From: Echinococcus granulosus
Lineage: Eukaryota; Platyhelminthes; Cestoda; Cyclophyllidea; Taeniidae
NCBI RefSeq assembly: GCF_000524195.1
Contig: NW_020170383.1
Location: 416,207 to 480,206, forward strand
Length of the DNA stretch: 64,000 bases
Direction: 5' to 3'
How positions within the stretch are numbered: position 1 is the stretch's first letter; each line of letters starts with the position of its first letter. Shown here one piece after another: positions 53,433 through 64,000 of the stretch. The notes below the pieces were generated by a model. It was given only the letters and a program-made list of their open reading frames with translations. It was not told the origin of the DNA and searched no databases. A program made the position numbers and the translations under genes.

Positions 53433-55930
53433 ATGAAACAGTCTGATAGCCGGATTCAGCATGACCGCCTTCTAAATGAGAGTTCCCAAAGCAATGGGAA
53501 GAAGGGGAAAGCTTTGTGCTGCTCTCTATCATCGAGCTGGATAAAAACCTTCCTAATATTCTTTACTTCAATTATAACGGTATTTTTATCGCTCGTTACC
53601 AAGTTTAGGCTATTGCACTGGCTTTTATTGGTCTTGGAATCTATTTATCACTTGTTAGAAGTCCAATTCTACCACTCTTACTGGGAGAGACGGCCTACGT
53701 TAACACTTACCTTCTTATATGCATTGGGATTTTGTTGATAGTCGTATGTGTATTCGGGTTTGTCGCAATATCTAAAAATGACACACCGTTTTTAAAATTG
53801 GTTTGCTGTTATAAAACTAATGTTATCGGAGCAGTACGCCACCATTTTAGCTCTGGCACTGATCTTGCAATTTTGTGCTGCTGCGGCTGCTGTGATTTAC
53901 TATAAATTAGCTTACGGATGGAACGCTGATGCGCTTATCTTGAAAATGAATAATGAATATCATTTGGCAGACACTGATACAACTCGTGCTGTAGACGATC
54001 TTCAAAAACAATTTCATTGTTGCGGAGCAAGAAATTATCGCGATTGGCATGGGACGGGTTTTGAAATTAAATCGAGGATTCCTTTAAACAAGAGTTCTAC
54101 AATTCCAAGTGTTGTTCCAAGTTCGTGCTGCATTGGACCGCATGCAGAATGTGGCAGGATAATTCACCCTTCAAACATTTATTACAAGGTATTTTTCTGA
54201 CCAATTTAGCTTTATTCTGCTAGTTTCATGCATTTCATATTATAAAGCAATTATTTGCAGGATAAAATAACTTTAGTATAATTTTTTTATTTGGGCCTTA
54301 CTTTATAAGAATACCCTTTTTCAAAAATTCACTTAACGCATTGAACACTTTAATATGACAGTATTTCATTGATAGGTATTCTGCTACCTATCTACATAGT
54401 GTCCCCCAACTGGGGTTGTTTACTTTCACATTATTTCCTATGCTTTTTGGAAACTTTTACTTTATATTTTCGTAGAAACAGCAAAATTTATTAAGCTGAG
54501 GCTTCAAACGAAAATGTTCGCCGTTTAACTTCCCCAAAATCTCTGAACCTACCCCAAAAGTAATTTTTTATAGTTGATATCTATTTGTCAACCATTTTTA
54601 TCATAATGTGGGTTATTGGATTATATTTTATGGTACTATAGGAGATTCAGCCCGTTTTTAATAAAAAATAACTAATGTAGTCATTGCCTTTATTCCTACT
54701 CACACGACACAGCTACAATTATACGGAATATCCCGTGCATAATCTTAAACTAGAATTTCTTATTGCACATAGAAATTGATATCTTTCTCCCAAAAATCTT
54801 GCTTAAAAGCGATATTGTGCCCTTTCCAAATAATTGCAGTCACTAACGTTCGAGCTTAGAAGTATAGGTGTTTCCTGATAAAATTCACTTTTCCTTGAGA
54901 TTCTCAACGCATAAGACTGTTCTCATTGAAGGTGACACTAGCATTATATTTTGAAATCATCGACACAGAAAAATAATAAAATGCGGTCCTATACGGTATA
55001 CGGTACACAGTAGCGGAAGCATGCATGTGTTTATTCGACTGAGAACGTTCATTGCCTAATCAAGTTCCCTTCTTATGGTACGGTTCTTTGTTGCATATCA
55101 TAAAGTGGTGCAGTTATTTTATCGGGAGCATGCAGTATTCGCTTGGTTGTTGAATTTCATTAACATATTTAGCACTTCGCTTGGCTGATAGGGTCATCCG
55201 TGTACAGCGCTTTATTAGATGTTCTGCGGTCAGACGCTGAGTGACAGTTTGCTCCAAGATCAACTCTTAAATGTTTCAAGTTGGCATCTTGGTATGAAGC
55301 GTCTTTGTGCCAATTAGTTCTGCATTGGAGGCAGGACGTCAAATATACCCTCTGCGACCAGCGGTGTTGCTCCCGTAGGTGCACACCTACAGAAAATGGC
55401 TGCTTGTATCTATAAAATTGGGTTGAATTCTTAATATATATGATTATTTATTACTTAAAATTTTACAGAACATCTTTTGGGACATCAGCCTTAACGATCA
55501 ACCATGATGCAAACATATGTATTAGGCGGTAGATTGACATCTGTAAATAATTTCCTCTTAGGGTTGTATGTCAGCGATTACGGATGAACTGAACTCTACC
55601 CTTTTCATAATCTGTATTGTTCTTCTCGCTCTCGCGGTTGTTGAGGTGAGTTAACGGTCTATTAGTTCTCGCCCCCTCAATTTTTATTAATATATATCAG
55701 ACAAGCATTGTCCGCTGTCAAGTTAACACCGTGTTCAAAATTGCATACCTCAAATTGGAATGTTTTTGTAGAATTAACCTGTAGAAAAACAACTAATTAG
55801 TTACTCCATTGTTGAAGCAAGAAATAGCTATTCACAAGGGATATCACATGACTTGAATTTGTTAATCCCTTAGGTTTGTGTCTATATTACAAATCAAAAG
55901 CCGAATTCATGGCAATTGGTTTGTGCGTGG
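53433..55930 (+). CDS. Tetraspanin (last exon uncertain)
   Basis: Four-helix plasma-membrane protein that organises membrane microdomains; in parasitic flatworms the family is abundant at the tegument surface. Exons: 53433-53579, 53609-53800, 53835-54188, 55562-55645, all phase 0, then an unresolved last exon starting at about 55874. TM1 is WIKTFLIFFTSIIT continued after a 29-nt intron by AIALAFIGLGIYLSL; TM2 is YLLICIGILLIVVCVFGFVAI; TM3 is ILALALILQFCAAAAAVIYY. The large loop has the diagnostic CCG (QKQFHCCGARNYRDW), SCC (VPSSCC), an extra C and a final GC (GCMSAI). TM4 begins STLFIICIVLLALAVVE. At 55874 the phase-0 reading continues VCVYITNQKPNSW, while another frame gives LCLYYKSKAEFMAIG, a more typical short tail that stops at about 55960. 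The paralogue cannot be named. Confidence 0.9.
54189..55561 (+). other. Third tetraspanin intron (1.37 kb)
   Basis: AT-rich, T-biased intron between the exons for the large extracellular loop and TM4. No nested gene or repeat copy was recognised. Confidence 0.6.
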
Positions 55931-55960
55931 ATACAATTCGATATGTTAGGCGCACCTATT

Positions 55961-57373
55961 AAACTCCAAATTCATCTATTTCTAGAAAGATGTGACTTAA
56001 TTTTGAGACACTTTGTCCCTGCCAACGCAATATCAAACTTCTCTGTCAAAGAGAAGATCTGGCTTCCACTATGGCACAGCTACCAACTATGCAGCCAGTA
56101 CACATGTATATGCTGGTGTTTGTGAGACTGCGAAAGGTAAACGTCAGGTCACTTTGCTATTTCATGAGAGCACAACCTAGATGACCACAGATGGGATTTA
56201 AAGCTGCTCACTGCTGAAGCACGACGTGTTTTATTCATTAAAGAACCTTTTAAATAGGAAGATCTGAAAATAAATGGACAGACGGCACTTCATACCACAA
56301 TAAACTTCAAATATTTACTAATTCAGTTCTCATGCTTATTATTCCGTAACTACAGGTCGTGTTCAGCTTTTCACCCTCTTCATTTTTGGGGCCTCGAGAG
56401 ATGGTCTGTGCGGCGCATTAGGAGTAGTTCTCTTTTAACTCCTTATCCATTGTTTCCTCTAGCTCCTTCGGTCAATTAAACTAGGGAACTTCCGTTGATT
56501 TAGTTCAAGTCAAAAGCGCTGAATACTGACTGCGTGGAGTGGCCACTAACTACCTCACCAAAGGAACAAATTTGAAGCTCAACAAGTCTATGTAAAGGTT
56601 ATTTTGAGGGAACTGAGGTGAAATCCTATTTTTAATATGCAAAGGTAATCCACGCAAAGTGAAGTACTTTGACTCACGCCATGACAGTTTGCTGCCTTGA
56701 GAAAAAAGTTCAAAAGGCGCACTCCCGCCAAGAATGTTGATTAGACATACCAATCACAGCGAATGAGTTACAAAAAGCAGCAGGAGCGGTCTTAGAGGAG
56801 TGAAACCAGGTGATACCCAACAGCACTTCCCCAGTATACAGCTAGGACCTTAAGAGCGAACATAATCCGACCAAATAACTCAGGGTGGTTGGTACCAGTG
56901 GCGATCGAGTTTTTGACGCTGAATGAATATCAATCCACAACCCATTGTGAACCAATTTAGGACTCGTCACACGAATCCCGCCACACGCCAATGCGCCACG
57001 CCAACCGAGTTCAAGTGTGCGGATAAGAGCGTCAAAATCCCCTATTCGGAGGGAGTGAACACGTTACCAGACGTTTGCTCCAAGCAAGAGATCCTCACAT
57101 TACGCATGAAATTCTGCAAAATCATGGATATTTTTTTTTCAACTTTTTAGCTTATTGGGATGATTCTCGCTTGCTGCTATTGGAGGGCTCCAAAATACAC
57201 CTACAGCTGAAGATTTGCCTCAATCCTACTCCACTGTGACTTAGCATCAATCACCGCTATAATACACATTGTTACCAGGACAATTGCTTACCATGTTTTA
57301 GTAAAAAGGAGGGCAATTTAATACAGAATGATATTGACAAAAGTTGAAGAGTAAAAGGGGTGTGTACATGGAT
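55961..57373. other. Tetraspanin-SNRNP70 convergent spacer
   Basis: Holds the tetraspanin 3' end and ends at the SNRNP70 polyadenylation signal. The plus strand changes from T-rich to A-rich at about 56.5 kb. Open frames on both strands (e.g. 55916-56125, 56550-56753) match no known family. Confidence 0.45.
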
Positions 57374-57379
57374 TTTATT
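57374..57379 (-). terminator. AATAAA polyadenylation signal of SNRNP70
   Basis: TTTATT on the plus strand, i.e. AATAAA on the minus strand, 26 nt after the SNRNP70 stop codon. Confidence 0.65.
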
Positions 57380-57404
57380 AAAAGCTGAATTGTTGACAGA
57401 CAGA

Positions 57405-59385
57405 TTAGTAATCCCCATTATATTCCGCTTTAATCTCCGCGCCATACTCACCATACTGGGACATTTCATCCCGACGATATCGGTCTCTGCGTCCATGCTC
57501 GCGGGAGCGATCACGACTGCGTCTTCTTTCCCGGCTATCTGAAACGAAACGTGAGCTACAGTGCATAATTTACACCAATAACAAACGCACCCGAAGCAAA
57601 AGTAATTCACGATGAAACCAGGGACTTAAGCAACCAAATTAAAAGTAGCTTACGGCTCCTACGACGACGATCCCGGTATTCGCGGGACCTACTGCGACGT
57701 CTTCGATCACGATCGCGGTCGCGGTTCCTCTCGCGATCCCGGTCCCGATCGCGATCTTCATCTCGCCTCCTTTCATCACGGCGTGAGTCACTGGGGCCGC
57801 TGCGAGACTTACCAAGACCCTTACCTGTTAGCAAGCGGGAATCGAAAACGAATAATGTAGGCAGTCAAAACGACACACCGTCCAGTAGGAGGTGATGCTG
57901 AAATACTGTTGCAAATGAAACGATTTTCTAAAGATTCAAGTGCCATAACGAATGTCTGTTAATGAATAGAAAATTGATAAATTGGCAAAGCAGACTTTAA
58001 AACGAACCCAATCGCCTCGGTCGCCAATCCGGACGGGTCCTTCCGCGTTCAATGTCGGTAAGAATACGGTGTCCATCAATTTTCCGGCCGTTCGCATCCT
58101 TATTCGCAGCTTTACAGTCAAAGCAGGAGTCGAAGACAAGAGAGTTCAAGAACGGAACAAGAACGAAGTAACAGGTAAACACAAATGATACCCGACCTAG
58201 ACCGCGCTTACCAAAACTACCGTTGGCTAGAGCGTCGTACTTTCCGTGGACATAAGTTGACGAAGTTTGGACCTATCCCAGTGTGGCTACTGCGTATTAT
58301 CATGAGCAGTATTACCAGAGCAACCTTTTCCCTGGTAAATCTTACCCGGCTTACCAGAAAATAAGATTAAATGTTGCAATTTGCCTAATGACATTCAAAC
58401 GCGGCTAGAAGATCCCAAGCCGGCAATTGTAATTCGGTCTGAATAAAAAAAGACAAGAAATCTTACATCAATGCCTTTTTGTCACAAACTAATGCTTTCC
58501 CTTAAACCAGGTACCCAAAGAAAGATGCGAGCGCTTGCTCCGAACATAAGCCATACCTGACGCAAACTGATATCTAAGTATTTCTCATCCAGTCGTGCTG
58601 GCTGATTAACTGTCATCTGCGCTTCAACAAATGGTCAGTACAAAAAATACAAGAGGGTATGACTCTACTCAGGCAGAGAAATGCGGTGAACATTGATTAC
58701 AACACTAGTTAACATACAAAAACCAAACTTACCATGCATGTCCCTTTCATGCTCAAACTCGATAAAAGCGTAACCCCGAGGCTTGCCAGTAGCTGCATCC
58801 TTGATCATGAATATCTGAAACCGATGAAGTACCAGAACATGAAACTACCTTCTTGATCGGCCCATACACTTCAAACTCTCTGCGCAGCTTGTGTTCAGAA
58901 GTATCGTAGTTCTAGATTAATAGACTGAAAAAGGCACACCTATTTACCAGTCGAGCAACGAAGAGAGTGTTATAAGCATTTGTTGTACCAGAAACAAGTT
59001 TCTTTGGATTCCCTAAAGGAATAAAGTGGACAATCAGACATACACAGAGCAAGATCGCGTTCAAGTTTGTAATTAGCCTGTTCCTGTTTTTCCTTTCGTT
59101 TCCGAGCCTTCCTTTCCTCTCTAGTTTCGATTCGAGATGAGGCGGGAGTTTCGGAAGGATCCTGTGCGTCACAACAAATAATGATTTTAGAAAGGAGGGG
59201 TTAAAAACAGTAAATAACACAAAAACCCAACAGCTGAAAAATACCTCAAATTCCCCCAAAAACTGGGCAACACCGGTATATGGAAGTTTTCTGTGGTTTT
59301 TGTGCTTTTCTATTGGGGGCACATATGGAATCGGGTCGCGCGGAGCAAAAAGGGCAAGCAGATTCGGAGGCAGAAACTGAGTCAT
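57405..59385 (-). CDS. SNRNP70: SNRNP70, U1 snRNP 70-kDa protein
   Basis: Binds stem-loop I of U1 snRNA and helps define 5' splice sites. Exons: 59385-59245 (ATG), 59161-59044, 59012-58948, 58911-58849, 58814-58733, 58109-58008, 57824-57654, 57538-57405 (TAA). Phases agree, giving 291 residues against 437 in human. The N terminus starts [20 protein letters not shown], essentially identical to animal U1-70K, followed by [17 protein letters not shown]. The RRM has RNP2-type LFVARL (103-108), [12 protein letters not shown] and RNP1 RGYAFIEF (142-149), then [15 protein letters not shown] and WRPRRLG. The C terminus is a run of RD, RE and RS dipeptides ending [18 protein letters not shown]. It is clearly shorter than in vertebrates, lacking most of the second basic/acidic region. 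Confidence 0.97.
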
Positions 59386-59884
59386 CCTTTAATGCAACAA
59401 AAACGCGCTGGAAAGCCAGTGACACTTTAAACAAGAAGACCTTTCTAGAGAAAAACGAAGTAACGAGTAAAACGAGGTGACATAGAGTTGCGTATGGTTT
59501 GCAGAACAAAGTGCTGTTTTTGTTTCTACTAGGCCATTATACATCACAGTGCAACGGATTTCAAAAAAGTTCTTCTAATATGGTTAGTAAAACACTAATA
59601 ACCTAATAATCACCAAAAGTGTTTAGTTTTAGATACATGGTTTGCAGTGTTGAAATAGCCATAGGAGTGGGCAAGTTGTAAATTATGTCACTGTTAAATA
59701 ACTTGTGCAACTTGAATAATTCCTTTAAAATCGTTGTGTTTTGTGGTTCAAAGACCTAATTTAAAGCTTTTACAGCACATGAGTCTACTGTACTTCGACT
59801 AATCGAAAATGTTGTGGTTGGTTTTAACGCATCGGCTTTGATGTTGTTATAGTGACTTTCGCGTGAACAAAGTATTTCTGAGGT
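59386..59884. promoter_or_regulatory. Probable bidirectional promoter between SNRNP70 and ROPN1L
   Basis: The start codons of the divergent genes are 499 bp apart, so both promoters and 5' untranslated regions must lie here. The plus strand switches from A-rich to T-rich around 59.5 kb. No TATA box could be assigned with confidence. Confidence 0.6.
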
Positions 59885-62800
59885 ATGCAAATTTCTGAGG
59901 AGCCCTATTATTGTCACGAGCAAATTGAAATTCCACCGCTTTTGCCTGATATTCTAAAGCAGTTCACTAAGGCGGCTATTCGAACGCAACCAAAGGACCC
60001 CCTTGTATGGTCATACGAGTAAGGTAGATCAGGTGGTGTTACCTGTAGGTACTTTAAGGCACTTGCACATAACGAGGTCCCACCGGTTAAAGAGCGTCTA
60101 GAAATGGCCATTTCTTCGCAAAAAACTGACACAGGACTGACGCTCGGTCTTTTAAAGATATTGCACAACCAGGTATAAGAACTATTTTGAATTTCAGTTG
60201 ATGGATTTCGGCAATGCTTGCAACCTGCGTCGTTGCCAATTTTTGTAATCTACATATTTTGTTTAATACTAGGAAGCCCTTACCAGTTCTTATGTGTTTT
60301 TATAGCTTAAATTGTCCTTCGAAGATAAACCAGCTATTTTACTTGTGGCCGGTTGTATAGATATGCTTTTCTGACTTACACTCTTTTGTTTTGCTTTAAT
60401 TAGCTTGGTGGCTTTCAACGTGTGAATTTGTGTAAAATTGAGGAGAAATGGCTTGCATTAGCACTGCCTTTAGAACGTCTTCAAGAAATTTGGCGCATCG
60501 GTAACTTCGGTGATGATGCTCGTTGGCTTCATTTTTTTGCCCTAGCGGCCACTCAGGTTGCTCCTGTAGGTGTGCTTGAAGTTCATACCAATCCTGCAAT
60601 CAATCGCTTTTAAGGGCACAACTCTTATTTCTGCATTTTTTACTCTGTTACATCCTTGGTGTCATTGGCAATGATTACTTTAGTCCTAACCTCGAGATTT
60701 TTTTTTGAAAAATGGTTGTTTCCTGGTTTTCTGCAACTTAAGAAGTAGCACAAAATTTGCCCGTCTAGTTAAGAGCTTCATATTTTCCAAAAGTATCGAA
60801 ATTTTTGTGCTAGGTGGTGACAATATACAACCAACGAACGAGTTATTTGTCGATGGATTTTAGACTTTGGCAACCACAATGAAACTACTTTGTGAATTAT
60901 TAACTTCCGATCCAGAGGGTGGTCATGCGCGGATTTCGTTCGAACTTTTTAGCGACCTCTACAGATACCTCGCACAGATTGATGGGAATGTCCCACTGGC
61001 GCACCAGGAACAGATTCTCACCTACCTTGCTTTTGATGTGTGCGTTTACGATTCCTTTCTTTTTCTCAAAACAAAATTTACTTTTGCCATCGGCTCTAAT
61101 TTTCACTAGTTTCTTTTTTTAGGTCGTAAATAATAAGAGCAGGTTCATTATGTACACCATCAATTTACTGGGTTTTTTAATAATTTAAACCTTTTCACTA
61201 GAACTCCTTTGTCTAATATTTGAACATATTTTGAAGTCAGTGGGGGAAGTTTATGGGAATTTACTGCTGGTGATTAACATTAGTGCACAATTACTTGAAC
61301 CGTTTTACTACGGTACTCTTTGGCTATTCTTTCACCAGAGTACTGTTTATATATAGCAGACATTGCTGCATTGTGGTGTCATTTGTTCAGAAAACTACTT
61401 TTTGCTATTTTGCACTTTATTGAGCACCTTTTTAGGCCCCTCAAGGTTCCACATTGCTTGGGTAACCAAAAATTGATCGACTGTTAATTATTCAATGAAT
61501 ACATTTTCCAAAATTTTCTTAAATCATGTGTTTGCCCATGTCTCTATGTAATAGCTATTAAAACGGTCCCAGCTGATCATAAAATATTGTTCAAAAATAT
61601 AATTGAGGGTAAGTCAGTTGAGAGGTGGATATGGTAGTGCTCTCCTCATAGCGCAACGCACTTTTTGTAGAAAATCAATTGCTTCTCTCTAGAATAAATG
61701 AAAGTGGTACTTCCCCATGCTTCTGCGACTTAATTTTGCCTGTGAATTGAGCTAAAATTCGCAGTTTGTCTATTGCACTGTTTTTCACACTATAATGACA
61801 AAAGAACTCATGACTGTTGTATGGAGTAGCAAAAATACTGGACCCACTTTATAGGAATCCTTTGGAGGCAAATGTGGTTTGTGAACAGATATATTTGTCA
61901 TTGAAGTTAAGAGGTCAATACAAATGTGCCTGTTTATAATTTTTATACTCAACACGGAAATGTAATCAAAATAGGCTTAACAAACGCATTTAAGGTTTAT
62001 ACATTAGCCAAACATTTATAACGAAAAATGTCAAATTATAAATGGAGGGCATGGGTGAGTTAAGCGGTCTGCCATAATTAGTGCGCAGCAAAGCAGTTTA
62101 CCTTAAACACAGGCGGCATTCAAAACCGTACTTGCCGTCCGATTGGTTAACCTCGGTTTTATCCTCACTCATGTAGAGCTCTCAGCAGCATAGTCCACTA
62201 TCTTGACAGTGAAATTATGAATTTACAATAAGATAACTAGGAAAATATATTTTAAGTATCAAAAAGTCAATCCGACAGTGTTTGAGCACTTGCTATACCT
62301 GTGGCTTTCAAAATGGGTTTTTTTTCAGGAACAACTAACTTCTGTTGACATACGTGGGATTTGCCATCAGGTAGCGGAAAGGAGCTTATTTGTAGTACGA
62401 ATTCGAGCAACATGGAGAAATCGTGGGTAATAAAAGTGCTATTCAAAACTTACTACTCGAGTTTTCCATTCTCGATTGGCTGGAGACTAAAGTTAGGTAT
62501 TGTGCTGATTTTGAAATAATTCATAAAGTTCGTAGTGTTGGTAATCTTTCCGCAAGTGGGGTTTTCCTTCGAACTTATAAACCATTAGCATAGAGCGCCG
62601 AAGCTTTCTGGCGCACCACAATTTTAAATATCTACTTCGGATAAAAGGGTTTGCCAAATTACTCGGCTACGAGAATTCTAGTAATTTCTTGGATAGTTAT
62701 AGACGAATGGATAACTAAGTTATGCTGAGAACATTGTGGTGGTCGGTAATTTCCTTTGACACGAGAAACTTTTAAAGGTGACTGTTTTTCTTTGCAGGCA

Positions 62801-62944
62801 CGGCGCTTGTGGTTTAATTTCTCCAAGGGATTTTCTACGTCCAAGTGCTCCGAAGTTACACCCGAACCAATGCCAGTGAGGAGGCTGCCTTCACATAGTG
62901 TATTGGTTCGTGAAAGTAATATTCCGAAAAGGCTTTGTAAATGA
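59885..62944 (+). CDS. ROPN1L: ROPN1L-like protein (ropporin/ASP family, cilium and sperm tail)
   Basis: RIIa-domain protein of axonemal radial spokes and sperm fibrous sheath that binds A-kinase anchoring proteins. Exons: 59885-60018, 60049-60172, 60404-60556, 60864-61037, 62329-62370, 62798-62944 (TGA); phases agree, 257 residues against 230 in human. The N terminus has IEIPPLLPDILKQFTKAAIR (the RIIa dimerisation/docking helix), then QKTDTGLTLGLLKILHNQ, matching human QKTDTGLTQGLLKVLHKQ. Exon 4 has LLCELLTSDPEGGHARI and YRYLAQIDG. The last two exons (ICHQ, then ARRLWFNFSKGF) do not resemble the human C terminus and make a longer basic, Ser/Pro-rich tail; they rest on open frame and phase alone. 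Intron 1 is 30 nt; intron 4 is 1.3 kb. Confidence 0.93.
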
Positions 62945-63718
62945 GAAGCTTTGTGAAGCAGAATGATCAAGTGATGGGGAAGTCTGCGTCAGCCGTTTTG
63001 TGCCTGGGAAACGGTTTTGATTATTGGGTTTTTTTCGGTTTCTATTACGAAAATAGGGTTTTGAGCAAACTCTCGGTTTGAGATAAAAAATTTTGGGATT
63101 TTCTACGTGGCTGAGACCTCACTTTTTTTGTGATGGTGTGGAATACGAAGTAATTGCACGTAAAATTGCATTGAAATTTGCGGACCCGGAAGACGTGAGC
63201 TAGCCTTGCCGCTTATTGTATTGTTAAGTGAGGTTAATGGGAGTAGGCTTCGTGTGATTATCTAGGATTTCCATTTGCACCGATTACTTAATGGAGTATT
63301 TTCAGAGTGGCCCAGCTTCTTGAAATGATTTTATTAAGCGGTTCTATTTCATATTTATGCTCTCAACAGAGAGAAAAGTACTCTGAAGCCTCATAAAGAA
63401 GGTAATTCCAGTAAAGGTAAGGTATTTTCCTTCTTACAAAGGATTTGTTTTTCATTTTAATGTTATGTTAGCTCTTAAGACAGGTGCTCTTATGAAATTT
63501 GCAGTGTCCATTAACATTTTAAATTGTATAGCATCGTGTGTTTAAATAAAAATTTACTAAATTACGGACTAGGCACCTAGATAGGTATATTTGCGGAAAC
63601 GCAGTGTCTGTGAAATGAGATGATGCAATCATCTCTCAACACACCCTTAGTAAGAAACTAGCGTAACCGAATAGTATAAACGTGGGCAAATCAAGGGTGC
63701 GTGACGTAATTGGAGAAT
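62945..63718. other. ROPN1L downstream region
   Basis: T-rich spacer without recognised coding sequence. A plus-strand AATAAA at 63545-63550 is about 600 nt past the ROPN1L stop and could end a long 3' untranslated region. Confidence 0.4.
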
Positions 63719-63969
63719 GGATGAAGTCGTACACAAACTGTTAGTGGAGTTCCTATTCTGGGCTCGCTCTGCACCATCCACCATTTTTTTGTGAAGAGGA
63801 GCATGCACACCTACATCGAGCTGGTGAGATACAACGATCACAGCATAAAAGGGATGGTGAATATATCTTGGACGATTTTTTGCGACGCGGCTCAGATAAA
63901 TGGTACGTTGAATGCTTACAGTTATCAAGGTCTGCCCCTGCTTGGAAGCGCCTGGATGGGATTTAATTA
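63719..63969 (+). CDS. Possible coding exon at the window edge, unrecognised
   Basis: A denser, more GC-rich block. The plus strand opens with an ATG frame (DEVVHKLLVEFLFWARSAPS) that stops just after a run of seven T. Beyond the run, two other plus frames stay open, one containing DGEYILDDFLRRGSDKWYVE. A 93-codon minus frame (63647-63928) also overlaps. I recognise no family. It may be a frameshifted or spliced first exon of the next gene. Confidence 0.25.
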
Positions 63970-64000
63970 ATGACCTGAAAACACTTAATTGCGTAAGATA

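Overview
This 64-kb window is nuclear DNA from an animal. All ten genes I could name are intron-containing relatives of well-known animal proteins, use the standard code, and sit as GC-richer exons in AT-rich introns and spacers. Many introns are only 29-41 nt, beside others of 1-3 kb. Together with the repeats this fits a flatworm, perhaps a tapeworm, but that placement is inference. No tRNA, rRNA, CRISPR array or transposase gene was seen. Two runs of exactly 100 N (12836-12935 and 51458-51557) mark scaffold joins.

Layout. 2715-11667, minus: XRCC1, the base-excision-repair scaffold. 12559-12835: repeat and gap. 14575-16424, plus: APEX2, an AP endonuclease with a C-terminal GRF zinc finger. 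17512-22809, minus: a myotubularin-type phosphoinositide 3-phosphatase. 24405-25320: repeats. 25934-28023, plus: GPN1. 28439-30793, plus: CCDC97. 31341-33654, minus: RNF121. 35258-50830, minus: a long SAC2/INPP5F phosphoinositide phosphatase gene. 51340-53125: gap and repeats. 53433 to about 55900, plus: a tetraspanin. 57405-59385, minus: SNRNP70 (U1-70K). 59885-62944, plus: ROPN1L. An unrecognised open stretch lies at the right edge.

Most gene models were rebuilt by joining exons at GT/AG sites and checking that intron phases agree. Eight are closed or nearly so. Unresolved points are the initiator exons of XRCC1 and RNF121, one XRCC1 junction (7653/7330), the middle of SAC2 (38382-41629), the last exon of the tetraspanin, and a likely micro-exon in APEX2.

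Functional themes: two base-excision-repair genes lie head to head but on opposite sides of a scaffold gap; two different phosphoinositide phosphatases share the window; SNRNP70 and ROPN1L are divergent with start codons 499 bp apart; GPN1 and CCDC97 are close tandem neighbours. Sense strands of the introns are visibly T-rich, so A/T composition switches strand wherever the gene direction switches. I saw no clearly new biological system. The most unusual items are the repeat/gap architecture, the very short introns and the transcription-linked skew.
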